Assembly (NCBI RefSeq): GCF_014204975.1
Contig: NZ_JACHMM010000001.1
Span: 4,092,001 to 4,156,000 of the forward strand
Direction of reading: 5' to 3'
DNA length: 64,000 nucleotides
Source: Jiangella mangrovi
GTDB lineage: Bacteria; Actinomycetota; Actinomycetes; Jiangellales; Jiangellaceae
Shown here one piece after another: positions 49,526 through 56,425 of this stretch (its first letter is position 1; each line of letters opens with the position of its first letter). Under the pieces are notes generated by a model that worked only from the letters and a program-made list of their open reading frames with translations, was not told the DNA's origin and made no database searches. Both the position numbers and the translations under genes were made by a program.

Positions 49526-50307
49526 GCGCCCTCCTCCATCGCGACGAACGAGTACGCCGGCCACGGCCCGGCCACCACGATGTGGCAGTCCGCGTACCGC
49601 TCTCGCAGCACCTCGACCGCTGCCTCGAACCGGTCGGAGTCGTCGATCGGCACCAGGTAGGCGCCGTTGAGGCTCATCGGTGTCTCGCCGCCGGTCAGGC
49701 GCTGGTCCTGCACCGTGAGCCGGCGGGCGTCGACGGCGTGAGCGGCCAGTTCGGCGTGCACCTCGTCGGCGGCCGCCGTCGCGCGGGCCAGGGCGTCGTC
49801 GCGGGCGGTCGAGGCGGCCTTGCGCCGGATCAGGTAGGCCGCGCCGGAGCCGGGCGTCCCGGCCGCCGGCACCGGCTCCGCCACGGGGTCGGGCGACGAC
49901 GTGGGCAGCCGCGGCGCGAACACCTTGACGCTCCACTCGGCCCGGCCGGTCACTTCGTCCAGCGCGCGCCGGAAGCCGTCGTGCCACCGCTCCAGCCGCT
50001 CGCGGACACCGTCGTCGTCGGCGCAGATCGTGGCCAGCCGCAGCGGCGCCGCCGGGACCGCACGCGCGACTCCGTCGACGACGGCGTGATGGGCCCGCGC
50101 CGCGTGCTCCAGCCAGCCGAGGTCGTTGAGGTTGCGGGCCAGCGCCTCCTCGCCGAACGCGCCGACGTCGACGGTGCCGACCACCGCGACGAGGTCGCGG
50201 TGGCGGACGGCGCGCACTGGCTCCCCCGCCACGCCGCGCAGACCGTCGAGGACGCCGTCGTCGACCGGAGCCGCGATGGCGTACAGGTAGCAGCCGGACT
50301 CACTCAT
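49522..50307 (-). CDS. gvpL: Gas vesicle protein GvpL (GvpF/L family)
   Basis: A 261-residue GvpF/L protein: SESGCYLYAIAAPVDDGVLDGL at the start and the C-terminal LNGAYLVPIDDSDRFEAAVEVLRERYADCHIVVAGPWPAYSF, with GPWP-Y-F typical of the family. ATG 50307 is used (AAGGA 8 nt upstream); ATG 50313 is too close to the same site. Together with GvpF it forms accessory complexes that bind GvpA and prevent premature aggregation. Its start overlaps the gvpJ stop. Confidence 0.92.
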   Translation of the reverse strand: MSESGCYLYAIAAPVDDGVLDGLRGVAGEPVRAVRHRDLVAVVGTVDVGAFGEEALARNLNDLGWLEHAARAHHAVVDGVARAVPAAPLRLATICADDDGVRERLERWHDGFRRALDEVTGRAEWSVKVFAPRLPTSSPDPVAEPVPAAGTPGSGAAYLIRRKAASTARDDALARATAAADEVHAELAAHAVDARRLTVQDQRLTGGETPMSLNGAYLVPIDDSDRFEAAVEVLRERYADCHIVVAGPWPAYSFVAMEEGA

Positions 50308-50581
50308 CGGCATCGTCCTTCGCGCTCCCCGAGAGCATCGGGTCGCGGCGCCACCAGTCGATGCCCATCTCCTGCGCCTTGTCGACCGACGCCACCAGCA
50401 GCCGGATCTTGATCGTCAGCAGCTCGATGTCGAGCAGGTTGACCCGGATGTCGCCGGCGATGACGATCCCCTTGTCCAGCACCCGCTCCAGGATGTCGGC
50501 GAGGTTCGCCGGCTGCGGCGGCGCCGCCAGCGACGAGCCGTAGGGCCGGGTGAGCGGCGCGCGCTCTCTGGCCTCCGTCAT
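50300..50581 (-). CDS. gvpJ: Gas vesicle protein GvpJ
   Basis: A 93-residue GvpA/J-family protein. A variable N-terminus (LTRPYGSSLAAPPQPANLA) precedes DILERVLDKGIVIAGDIRVNLLDIELLTIKIRLLVASVDKAQEMGIDWWRRDP. The IDWW-R-DP ending and position mark it as GvpJ, the minor component thought to shape vesicle ends, rather than the main shell protein. It starts 4 bp after the gvpO stop. Confidence 0.9.
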   Translation of the reverse strand: MTEARERAPLTRPYGSSLAAPPQPANLADILERVLDKGIVIAGDIRVNLLDIELLTIKIRLLVASVDKAQEMGIDWWRRDPMLSGSAKDDADE

Positions 50582-50585
50582 GGGG

Positions 50586-50843
50586 TCAGTCCTCCTCCTT
50601 GGACGAGCCGCGGGTGTACCTGCGCACCCGCTTGTAGCTGGTCAGGTCGCCCTCCCCGTCGAGGTCGACGGCGTACTCGGCCAGCACGTCGGTGGAGTGC
50701 GGGATGCGTTCCAGCTCGAGCACCTCGACCCGGACCCGCCAGCCGTCGTCGTCCTTCTCCAGGCCGGTGACCGCCTCCGCGACCCGCCCGCTCAGCATCG
50801 CCAGTTGCTCGACCGCACGCGCGGCCGCCTCCGTCGCCTTCAC
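50586..50843 (-). CDS. gvpO: Gas vesicle protein GvpO
   Basis: An 85-residue GvpO from GTG 50843, overlapping the gvpG stop (GTGA). VEQLAMLSGRVAEAVTGLEKDDDGWRVRVEVLELERIPHSTDVLAEYAVDLDGEGDLTSYKRVRRYTRG is the complete family domain, with ERIP-x2-TD-x2-A-Y and the Y-x-R-x3-Y-x-RG end. It is one of the small proteins needed for vesicle formation. In Streptomyces gvpO lies at the head of the cluster; here it sits between gvpG and gvpJ. Confidence 0.9.
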   Translation of the reverse strand: MKATEAAARAVEQLAMLSGRVAEAVTGLEKDDDGWRVRVEVLELERIPHSTDVLAEYAVDLDGEGDLTSYKRVRRYTRGSSKEED

Positions 50844-51058
50844 AACAGCCGTCCGATCAGCTCGTCCTCCATGGCTACGGCTTCCTCCTCCGACAGCAGG
50901 CCCGCGGCGCGGTCGCGGTCGACCTGCTCCAGGGCGCGCTGGATGGCGGCGGGGTCGCGGTACTGCCGCTCCGCCTCGTCGGCGATGAGCCGGGCCACCG
51001 CGACCACGCCGCGCACCGGCGCCAGCGGCAACGTGACCAGGCCGGTCAGGAGGCCCAT
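50840..51058 (-). CDS. gvpG: Gas vesicle protein GvpG
   Basis: A 72-residue Gvp[73 protein letters not shown] is the whole family domain, described here in parts as the LP-x-AP-x3-V core, then E-x3-Y-DP and G-x-[IL]-SEEE. It is helical and soluble and acts with GvpF. Its start overlaps the gvpF end by 13 bp. Confidence 0.9.
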   Translation of the reverse strand: MGLLTGLVTLPLAPVRGVVAVARLIADEAERQYRDPAAIQRALEQVDRDRAAGLLSEEEAVAMEDELIGRLL

Positions 51059-51849
51059 GTGTCGTCGCCCGGCACGAAGTCGTACGGCGCCGTCGGGCCG
51101 ACCAGCCGGACCCGGCCGCGCCCGGCCAGGCCTTGGGCCGCCTCCTCGGCGGCCTTCTCGAACTGCTCGAGCCGCTCGTCGGCCACCAGGAACGCGACGT
51201 CGACCAGGTGGTCCGCCTCGCCGGCGGCCCGGATGTTCCAGCCCGCGGCGTGTGGCGTGAGCAGGTCGAGCAGGGTCGCGCTGTCGACGTCGCGCTTCAC
51301 CTCGAGCGCGCGGGACACCAGCTCGCCAAGCCGGATCCGCTCGTTCCAGCTCGACTCGACCGACCGGTCACGGGTGTCGTCGCGCAGCCGGGCGATCTCG
51401 GGATGCTCCTGCACGATCTCGGCCAGGACGGCCTCCTCGTCGTAGCGTGCCCGGACGACGAACTGACGGTGACCCCGCAGCTCGTCGAGCACCGAGGCGA
51501 AGAAGTCCGCGTTCGGCGCGAGCAGTCCCGTGACGACGTCGCCCGTGTCGGCCATGACGGCGCCGAACCGCACGGGGATCACGGCGCAGTGCCTGGCCAG
51601 CGCGTCGGTGACTCGGCTGTGCGCGAGCAGGTCGTCGCGCCGGCCGAACGGGCGGTCCGTGACCACCTTGCCGACGACGGCGGCGACGTGGTCGTGCGCG
51701 ATCACCTCGATGCCGCCGTCGTCGATGCCGGTGAGATCGTCGGGCACGGCCGTGCCGGACGGCACGATCGCGTACACGTACTGTGCCGTCAGCCCGGCCG
51801 AGCCCGTCGTCGGCTCGTCCATGGTCGCCCCCGGTTCCGTGAGCGTCAT
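51046..51849 (-). CDS. gvpF: Gas vesicle protein GvpF (GvpF/L family)
   Basis: A 267-residue GvpF/L protein. The N-terminal domain includes [21 protein letters not shown] and [22 protein letters not shown], and the C-terminal part has [24 protein letters not shown] ending [13 protein letters not shown]. It binds GvpA subunits during assembly. The start ATG overlaps the gvpA stop (51846-51849), so production is coupled to the shell protein. GvpF and GvpL here are paralogues. Confidence 0.92.
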   Translation of the reverse strand: MTLTEPGATMDEPTTGSAGLTAQYVYAIVPSGTAVPDDLTGIDDGGIEVIAHDHVAAVVGKVVTDRPFGRRDDLLAHSRVTDALARHCAVIPVRFGAVMADTGDVVTGLLAPNADFFASVLDELRGHRQFVVRARYDEEAVLAEIVQEHPEIARLRDDTRDRSVESSWNERIRLGELVSRALEVKRDVDSATLLDLLTPHAAGWNIRAAGEADHLVDVAFLVADERLEQFEKAAEEAAQGLAGRGRVRLVGPTAPYDFVPGDDTWAS

Positions 51850-52271
51850 TCGCTCTCGCTCCTCTGCCGCCGGCGAGAGGTCGTCTTCTTCGCCGGACGG
51901 CGCCGTTCCTCGTCCTCGTCGTCGTCCCCGCCAGTGAAGGCATCCTTGATGCCCTCGATGGCGCCTTGGGTCTTGCCCTTGGCAGCCTGGTGGACGCCGT
52001 TGCCCATGAGCTCCGTGAGGTCCTTGCCGCCGTGCTCGTACAGGTCGAGCCGGTTGGTCGCCTCCGCGAAGCGCAGATACGTGTCGACACTGGCGACGAC
52101 GATGCGGGCGTCGATGGTCAGCAACTCGATGCCGACCAGCGAGACGCGCACGTACGCGTCGATCACCAGGCCCTTGTCCAGGATGATGTCGATGACATCG
52201 GCGAGCCCGCTGGGCGACGGGCGCTGGAGCTGGCCGCCGCCGCCGGAGCGTCGCTGGTTCACCACAGTCAT
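51846..52271 (-). CDS. gvpA: Gas vesicle shell protein GvpA
   Basis: A 141-residue major shell protein. The GvpA core is about 20-80: [53 protein letters not shown]. It self-assembles into the gas-permeable, water-tight rib wall. A C-terminal extension of about 60 residues ([20 protein letters not shown], then mixed acidic and basic residues to RRRQRSESE) is longer than in classic GvpA but is seen in actinobacterial forms. It is the first gvp gene, 36 bp after the SRPBCC gene. Confidence 0.93.
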   Translation of the reverse strand: MTVVNQRRSGGGGQLQRPSPSGLADVIDIILDKGLVIDAYVRVSLVGIELLTIDARIVVASVDTYLRFAEATNRLDLYEHGGKDLTELMGNGVHQAAKGKTQGAIEGIKDAFTGGDDDEDEERRRPAKKTTSRRRQRSESE

Positions 52272-52307
52272 GTGCTCACCTCTCGGTCTCGTTGATCGCC
52301 GGGCCCC

Positions 52308-53510
52308 TCATCGGGCGCGGGCCCGGGCACGACGCCGGCGGGGCTTGGGCTCCTCGTCGGCGGCCTCGTCCTCGACGGGCTCCTCGTCCTCGACGGGCTC
52401 CTCGTCGGCGGCCTCTTCGTCCTCGGCGAGGTCCTCCTCGCCCTCCTCGGCCGGCTCGTCCTCGTACTCGTCGGCCTCGGCGTCGGTCTCGTCGTCGGCG
52501 GGCTCGTCCTCCTCGACGTAGTCCTCCTCGCCGTCCTCGGCGGGCTCGTCCTCGTACTCGTCCTCGGCGAGGTCCTCCTCGCCCTCCTCGGCCGGCTCGT
52601 CCTCGTACTCGTCGCCCTCGGCGGCGTAGTCCTCGTCCCGGCCCTCGTCATCGGCCTCGGCGGCCTCGCGCTCGCGCGCCTCCTCGTCGGTCTCCTCGAC
52701 CTGGCTGTCGTGGATCTCGCCGCGCCAGCCCTCGACCTGGTCCGGGTCCTGGAGGAGGTTCATCATCACGTGCCGGCGGAAGTGCTTGAGCTCGAGCCGC
52801 GCACGGCGGCCCTGGGCCCGCCAGAGGTTGCCGGTGCGCTCGAACAACCCCTTGGGGTAGTACTCGAGCACGACGACGACCCTGGTCAGTCGCGGTGCGA
52901 GTTCGTGGAACGTCACCGCGCCGTCGACGTGGCCCTTCTGACCGGACGAGCGCCAGACGATCTGCTCGTCGGCGACCTGGTCGATGATCGTCGCCGACCA
53001 CGTGCGGTGCGACCAGAAGACCTGCGCCTTGAAGTCGAGTTTCTCGTCTTCCTTCTGCTCGACGTTCTCGACCTTCTTCATGAATTTCGAGAAGTCCTGG
53101 AACTGCGTCCACTGGTTGTAGACGACGCTGACCGGCGCACCGATGTCGATCTCCTCGATGATGTTCATCGCCTTGGTCGCCTTGTCGCCCTTGCCGCCAC
53201 CGCCCTTGCCACCGCCAGTGACCGCGCCGACGACCTTGTCCTTGACGCCGGTGAGGGCGCCCTTGACCGCGCCCGGCACACCGTTCTTCGCGGCACCCGC
53301 GAGCGCGGCGCCGCCGACGGAGCCGCCGGCGGCGACGTCGTCGAGCTTGTCGGTCGCCTGGCTGATCTTGTCCCCGGCGGACTTGACCGCCCACTCGCCG
53401 AGCGAGGTGAGGCCGTTCTTGGCCTCGTCCTTGAGCCGGTCCAGCGGCAGTTCGTCGACCAGGCCACGCAGACCCTGGTCCGGACGGCCTTCGATGTCAG
53501 TGCGTGCCAT
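52308..53510 (-). CDS. SRPBCC (cyclase/START-like) protein with long acidic repetitive tail
   Basis: A 400-residue protein in three parts. The first 110 or so residues are a helical, Gly/Lys-rich region (GVKDKVVGAVTGGGKGGGGKG). The SRPBCC lipid-binding fold lies at about 115-265 (MNIIEEIDIGAPVSVVYNQWTQFQDFSKFMKKV; VWRSSGQKGHVDGAVTFHELAPRLTRVVVVLEYYP). The last 120 residues are Glu/Asp repeats with EYEDEPAEEGEEDLAEDE units and a basic end (RRRRARARAR). Such SRPBCC proteins accompany actinobacterial gvp clusters. The tail may bind cations or partner proteins; that is inference. Confidence 0.88.
   Translation of the reverse strand: MARTDIEGRPDQGLRGLVDELPLDRLKDEAKNGLTSLGEWAVKSAGDKISQATDKLDDVAAGGSVGGAALAGAAKNGVPGAVKGALTGVKDKVVGAVTGGGKGGGGKGDKATKAMNIIEEIDIGAPVSVVYNQWTQFQDFSKFMKKVENVEQKEDEKLDFKAQVFWSHRTWSATIIDQVADEQIVWRSSGQKGHVDGAVTFHELAPRLTRVVVVLEYYPKGLFERTGNLWRAQGRRARLELKHFRRHVMMNLLQDPDQVEGWRGEIHDSQVEETDEEAREREAAEADDEGRDEDYAAEGDEYEDEPAEEGEEDLAEDEYEDEPAEDGEEDYVEEDEPADDETDAEADEYEDEPAEEGEEDLAEDEEAADEEPVEDEEPVEDEAADEEPKPRRRRARARAR
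52420..52614. repeat. 54-bp perfect direct repeat within the acidic tail
   Basis: Positions 52420-52473 and 52561-52614 are identical over 54 bp, with starts 141 bp (47 codons) apart, in frame. They encode an 18-residue Glu/Asp-rich unit. A related imperfect unit lies between. The exact repeat suggests recent slippage or recombination and a length-variable tail. Confidence 0.85.
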
Positions 53511-53515
53511 TCAGG

Positions 53516-54151
53516 TCACCCCCTCGACCCGGAGCGCGTCCGGCCGGACGACGCGCTCTTCTTCGTCGCCGACTTCTTCGCCGTCTTCTTGGCGGCGGCG
53601 GTCTTCTTGGTAGCGGTGGTCTTCTTGGCAGCGGTCCGCTTGCGCGCGGGCGCGTCGCTGCGCGACGACGCGGCCTTCTTCGCCGGGCGCTTGCGCGGGC
53701 GGGGCCGCTCGTCCTTCGTGTCCTCGGGCTCGCGCTCGTCGGCTTCGCGCTCGTCGGTGTCGCGCTCGTCAGGCTCGTTCTCGTCGCTCTCGCGCTCGTC
53801 GGCCTCGTCGCTCCCCCGCCCGATCGGGACCTTGTCGGTCACCGCGCCGGTCAGCAGGTCGGAGCGGTCGCGGATGGAGTCGCTGACCGCGTTGATGCGG
53901 TTGCTCACGACGCCCACCGCCGCGCCGCGCGCCGCCATGAACAACGTCGTGCGTACCTGGTCGGAGAGCTTCGCCAGCTCCGGGCGGCTCTCGATGAGCT
54001 CGTTGGCCTGCCGCAGCATGCCCTTCGGATCGGTGGCCAGCCGCTTGCCGGCCAGCATGCTGCCGACGGCGATGGCCAGCTTCAATCTCTTCCTGCGGCC
54101 CAGGATGTAGCCGCTGGCCGCCGCTGCGGCGACCCGGGTGGCCGTGTTCAT
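53516..54151 (-). CDS. Gas-vesicle-associated protein with histone-H1-like basic tail
   Basis: A 211-residue protein from ATG 54151 (GGGAG upstream). An N-terminal hydrophobic segment (ATRVAAAAASGYILGRRKRLKLAIAVGSMLAG) is followed by a helical region (LRQANELIESRPELAKLSDQV), then an acidic stretch of Asp/Glu pairs (ESDENEPDERDTDEREADEREPED) and finally a Lys/Ala-rich tail (KRTAAKKTTATKKTAAAKK) like histone H1 or Ku tails. It lies 5 bp upstream of the SRPBCC gene. I do not know a name; similar proteins occur in actinobacterial gvp clusters. It may link vesicles to nucleic acid or membrane. Confidence 0.78.
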   Translation of the reverse strand: MNTATRVAAAAASGYILGRRKRLKLAIAVGSMLAGKRLATDPKGMLRQANELIESRPELAKLSDQVRTTLFMAARGAAVGVVSNRINAVSDSIRDRSDLLTGAVTDKVPIGRGSDEADERESDENEPDERDTDEREADEREPEDTKDERPRPRKRPAKKAASSRSDAPARKRTAAKKTTATKKTAAAKKTAKKSATKKSASSGRTRSGSRG

Positions 54152-54248
54152 CACTCACTCCCTTTGTGGGGATTCGTACTGTTTGGGGGTATTGCTGCGG
54201 CGTACCCCACGAGGTCTGCGGCAAACGATCACCGCGTGCCGGACGCCC

Positions 54249-54476
54249 TCAGGCGGCCAGCCTCAGCACCCGCTGGATCATCGGGATGCTCGGATAGAAG
54301 TCGTCGTCGATGTGCGCGAGGAGGATCGCCGCATAGTCGGCGAACTCCTCCTCGGTGAGCAGTGCCTCGATCTGGTCGAGCATCGTCGACGACGGGTAGA
54401 GGTCCGCCTCCACCTTGCGCATCAGCGAATCGAGGAGCAGTTTGCGTACGACCTCGGTGGGCTGCTGCTTCGCCAT
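54249..54476 (-). CDS. Small conserved-looking protein of unknown function
   Basis: A 75-residue acidic protein from ATG 54476. KQQPTEVVRKLLLDSLMRKVEADLYPSSTMLDQIEALLTEEEFADYAAILLAHIDDDFYPSIPMIQRVLRLA shows an internal echo, MRKVEADLYPSSTMLDQIEALL against LLAHIDDDFYPSIPMIQRVL (D-x-YPS-x2-M-x2-[IL] twice). It is probably two helical hairpins packing on each other. I do not recognise the family. It is 97 bp upstream of the first gvp-associated gene, on the same strand, and may be co-expressed. Confidence 0.7.
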   Translation of the reverse strand: MAKQQPTEVVRKLLLDSLMRKVEADLYPSSTMLDQIEALLTEEEFADYAAILLAHIDDDFYPSIPMIQRVLRLAA

Positions 54477-54600
54477 GGATCCTCCAGAGCCGGGTCGGGA
54501 ACTCGACTCTGATCGGTTACCACCTGCGCTCGACCCCAAACGGTGCGTTCCGGACGTTCCGGGCGCTTCTCATGAAGTCTTCGGACCGGACGTCAGCATG

Positions 54601-54695
54601 CGCAACGGTGTGCCGTCACCGCCGCGACGGTGTGGCATCGCTGTCGCTCTGACGACAGTGATGCCACCCGCTCCGCGCACCGATCTCACATCGAT
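54601..54695. repeat. 95-nt structured repeat, copy B
   Basis: Second copy of the element at 44055-44149, same orientation in the window and same length. Hairpin 1 is CGGTG (54606-54610) with CACCG (54617-54621). Hairpin 2 pairs 54632-54646 with 54653-54667: 15 bp around a 6-nt loop, with one G-T pair. Copy B's second hairpin is fully paired, while copy A's has two mismatches. It sits at the end of a hydrolase remnant. Confidence 0.8.
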
Positions 54696-55107
54696 TCACG
54701 TGCCCCATGGCACCGGCGCGCGGAGGCGCGAGTTGCGCACGATGGAGGTGGGTCTCGATGAGCCAGTGGCCGGCGTCGTTGATCAGGTGCAGCTCGGCGT
54801 CGGGCAGGTCGTCGAGGTAGGCGGCACCCGCCTCGGCCGGCAGATAACCGTCGTGCGGACCCCACACGATCAGCGCCGGCGGACGGTGTTCGCGCAGGTA
54901 GGCCTGGAACTCCGGGAAGGACGCCACGCTCTCGCGGATGCGTCCCATCAGCTCGACCATGATCGCCCGGTTGTCCGGCTCGCGCATGCGGGCCCAGGCC
55001 AGCCGCCAGAGCTCCGGTGAGATCCTCTCGCGCACGCGCTCCGGCACCTCGCCGAGCACCTCCGCGCGCAGCCCGTCCTCGGCGCCAGAGCCACGGGCAC
55101 GGGTCAT
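54616..55107 (-). pseudogene. Alpha/beta hydrolase remnant (C-terminal part only)
   Basis: The frame begins MTRARGSGAEDGLRAEVLGE and gives a normal alpha/beta hydrolase C-terminus: FPEFQAYLREHRPPALIVWGPHDGYLPAEAGAAYLDDLPDAELHLINDAGHWLIETHL, with the acid Asp (GPHDGY) and catalytic His (AGHWL). The nucleophile half, about 180 residues, is missing. After position 54745 the sequence no longer resembles the family and runs into the 95-nt repeat. It is a gene fragment. Confidence 0.75.
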
Positions 55108-55169
55108 TCACCTCCGCGGGTCGCTGCTGGTCCCGTTCCCCACGGCTGCCGGGACAAACGACGCGGCGC

Positions 55170-56339
55170 TCAGCCGGTGCGGAACGGGCGGAAGAACGCG
55201 CGCAGTTCCTCGGCGTAGAGCTCGGGCTGCTCGAACGGCGCGAAGTGCCCGCCTCGCGGCGGTTCCGTCGCCCGCACGAGGTTGGTCGAGCGCTCGAGCC
55301 AGGCCCGCGGCGGCCGGACGACGTCGCCCTGGAAGATCGAGAAGCCCGACGGCACCTCGACGCGCCGGGCCAGTTGCGCCGGCGGGATGGCGGCGTTCGC
55401 GGCGTACATGCGCATGGCCGAGCCGATGGTGCCGGTGAGCCAGTAGAGCGTGACGTTGGTGAGGATCTCGTCCTTGGTGAAGGCCCGCTCGACGTCGCCG
55501 CCGCAGTCGCTCCAGGCCCGCAGCTTCTCGACGATCCAGGCGGCCAGCCCGGCCGGCGAGTCGGTCAGCCCCGCGGCGGCGGTCTGCGGCTTCGTGCGAT
55601 GGATGGCCGCGTAGGCGCCCTCCGTCGCACCCCAGACCCCGACCGTGCGGATCCACTCCTGTTCCTCCGGCGTCAGCTCCGAGTGGTCGCCGGAGAGCAC
55701 TGGCAGGCCCGCGTCCATGCGGTGTACGGCGATGACGCGGCCGGAGTGGTCGAGCGCGAGGTAGCGGCTGACGTGGCTGCCGAGGTCGCCGCCGGCCGCC
55801 GCGAACCGCTCGTACCCGAGGGTGGTCATCAGCTCGGCCCACAGCCCGGCGGCGGCGATGGAGTCGAGCGGCGCGCCCGCCGGCGGGTCGGAGTACCCGT
55901 ACCCGGGGAGGTCCGGCACCACCACGTCGAACGCGTCGGCCGGGTCGGCGCCGTGGGCGCCGGGGTCGGTGAGCAGCTCGATGACCTTCGTGTAGCGCCA
56001 GAAGGAGTCGGGCCAGCCGTGCGTGAGGATCAGCGGGATCGCCGGCTGCGGAGCCGGTGCCGCGGCGCGCGCGTGCACGAGGTGGATGCGCAGGCCGCCG
56101 ACGGTGACGCGGAACCGCGGCAGCCGCGCGAGAGCCTCCTCCTGCGCCCGCCAGTCGAACCCGTCGGCCCAGTACTCGACCAGCTCGCGCAGGTAGCCGA
56201 CGTCGGTGCCCAGCGACCAGCCCGCATCCTCCGGCGCGTCGGGCCAGCGGGTCGCCCGCAGGCGTCGCCGCAGATCGTCGAGCTCCGCATCGGTCGCGCG
56301 CGGGTCGAACGGCTCGGGCTTCGCGAGATCCTCCGGCAT
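55170..56339 (-). CDS. Epoxide hydrolase family protein
   Basis: A 389-residue alpha/beta hydrolase with the EPHN N-terminal domain (PFDPRATDAELDDLRRRLRATRWPDAPEDAGWSLGTDVGYLRELVEYW). Oxyanion motif LTHGWPDSFWRY, nucleophile Asp in AAGGDLGSHVSRYLAL, and late His in PPRGGHFAPFEQPELYAEELRAFF. Family members open epoxides to diols via a covalent Asp ester. I use ATG 56339; a GTG at 56348 adds three residues. No signal peptide. It lies 62 bp upstream of the hydrolase remnant on the same strand. Confidence 0.93.
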   Translation of the reverse strand: MPEDLAKPEPFDPRATDAELDDLRRRLRATRWPDAPEDAGWSLGTDVGYLRELVEYWADGFDWRAQEEALARLPRFRVTVGGLRIHLVHARAAAPAPQPAIPLILTHGWPDSFWRYTKVIELLTDPGAHGADPADAFDVVVPDLPGYGYSDPPAGAPLDSIAAAGLWAELMTTLGYERFAAAGGDLGSHVSRYLALDHSGRVIAVHRMDAGLPVLSGDHSELTPEEQEWIRTVGVWGATEGAYAAIHRTKPQTAAAGLTDSPAGLAAWIVEKLRAWSDCGGDVERAFTKDEILTNVTLYWLTGTIGSAMRMYAANAAIPPAQLARRVEVPSGFSIFQGDVVRPPRAWLERSTNLVRATEPPRGGHFAPFEQPELYAEELRAFFRPFRTG

Positions 56340-56370
56340 GCGACCCACCCTACGAGCCGGGTCCGACAGT

Positions 56371-56403
56371 GCGGCGCGCCAGGCGTGATGCCTGGCGCGC
56401 CGC
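56371..56403 (-). terminator. Perfect 14-bp hairpin terminator
   Basis: GCGGCGCGCCAGGC (56371-56384) pairs with 56390-56403 around the loop GTGAT. It lies 22 bp past the stop of the LVIVD gene and before the epoxide hydrolase start on the same strand. It has no T-tract. Confidence 0.8.
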
Positions 56404-56425
56404 CTCTGCCGGCAGGCCCGGTGAC

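Noticed and set aside
52380-52640. Possible CRISPR-like or noncoding repeat array
   Set aside because: The repeats are in frame and encode the acidic tail; spacers are not unique sequences of constant length.
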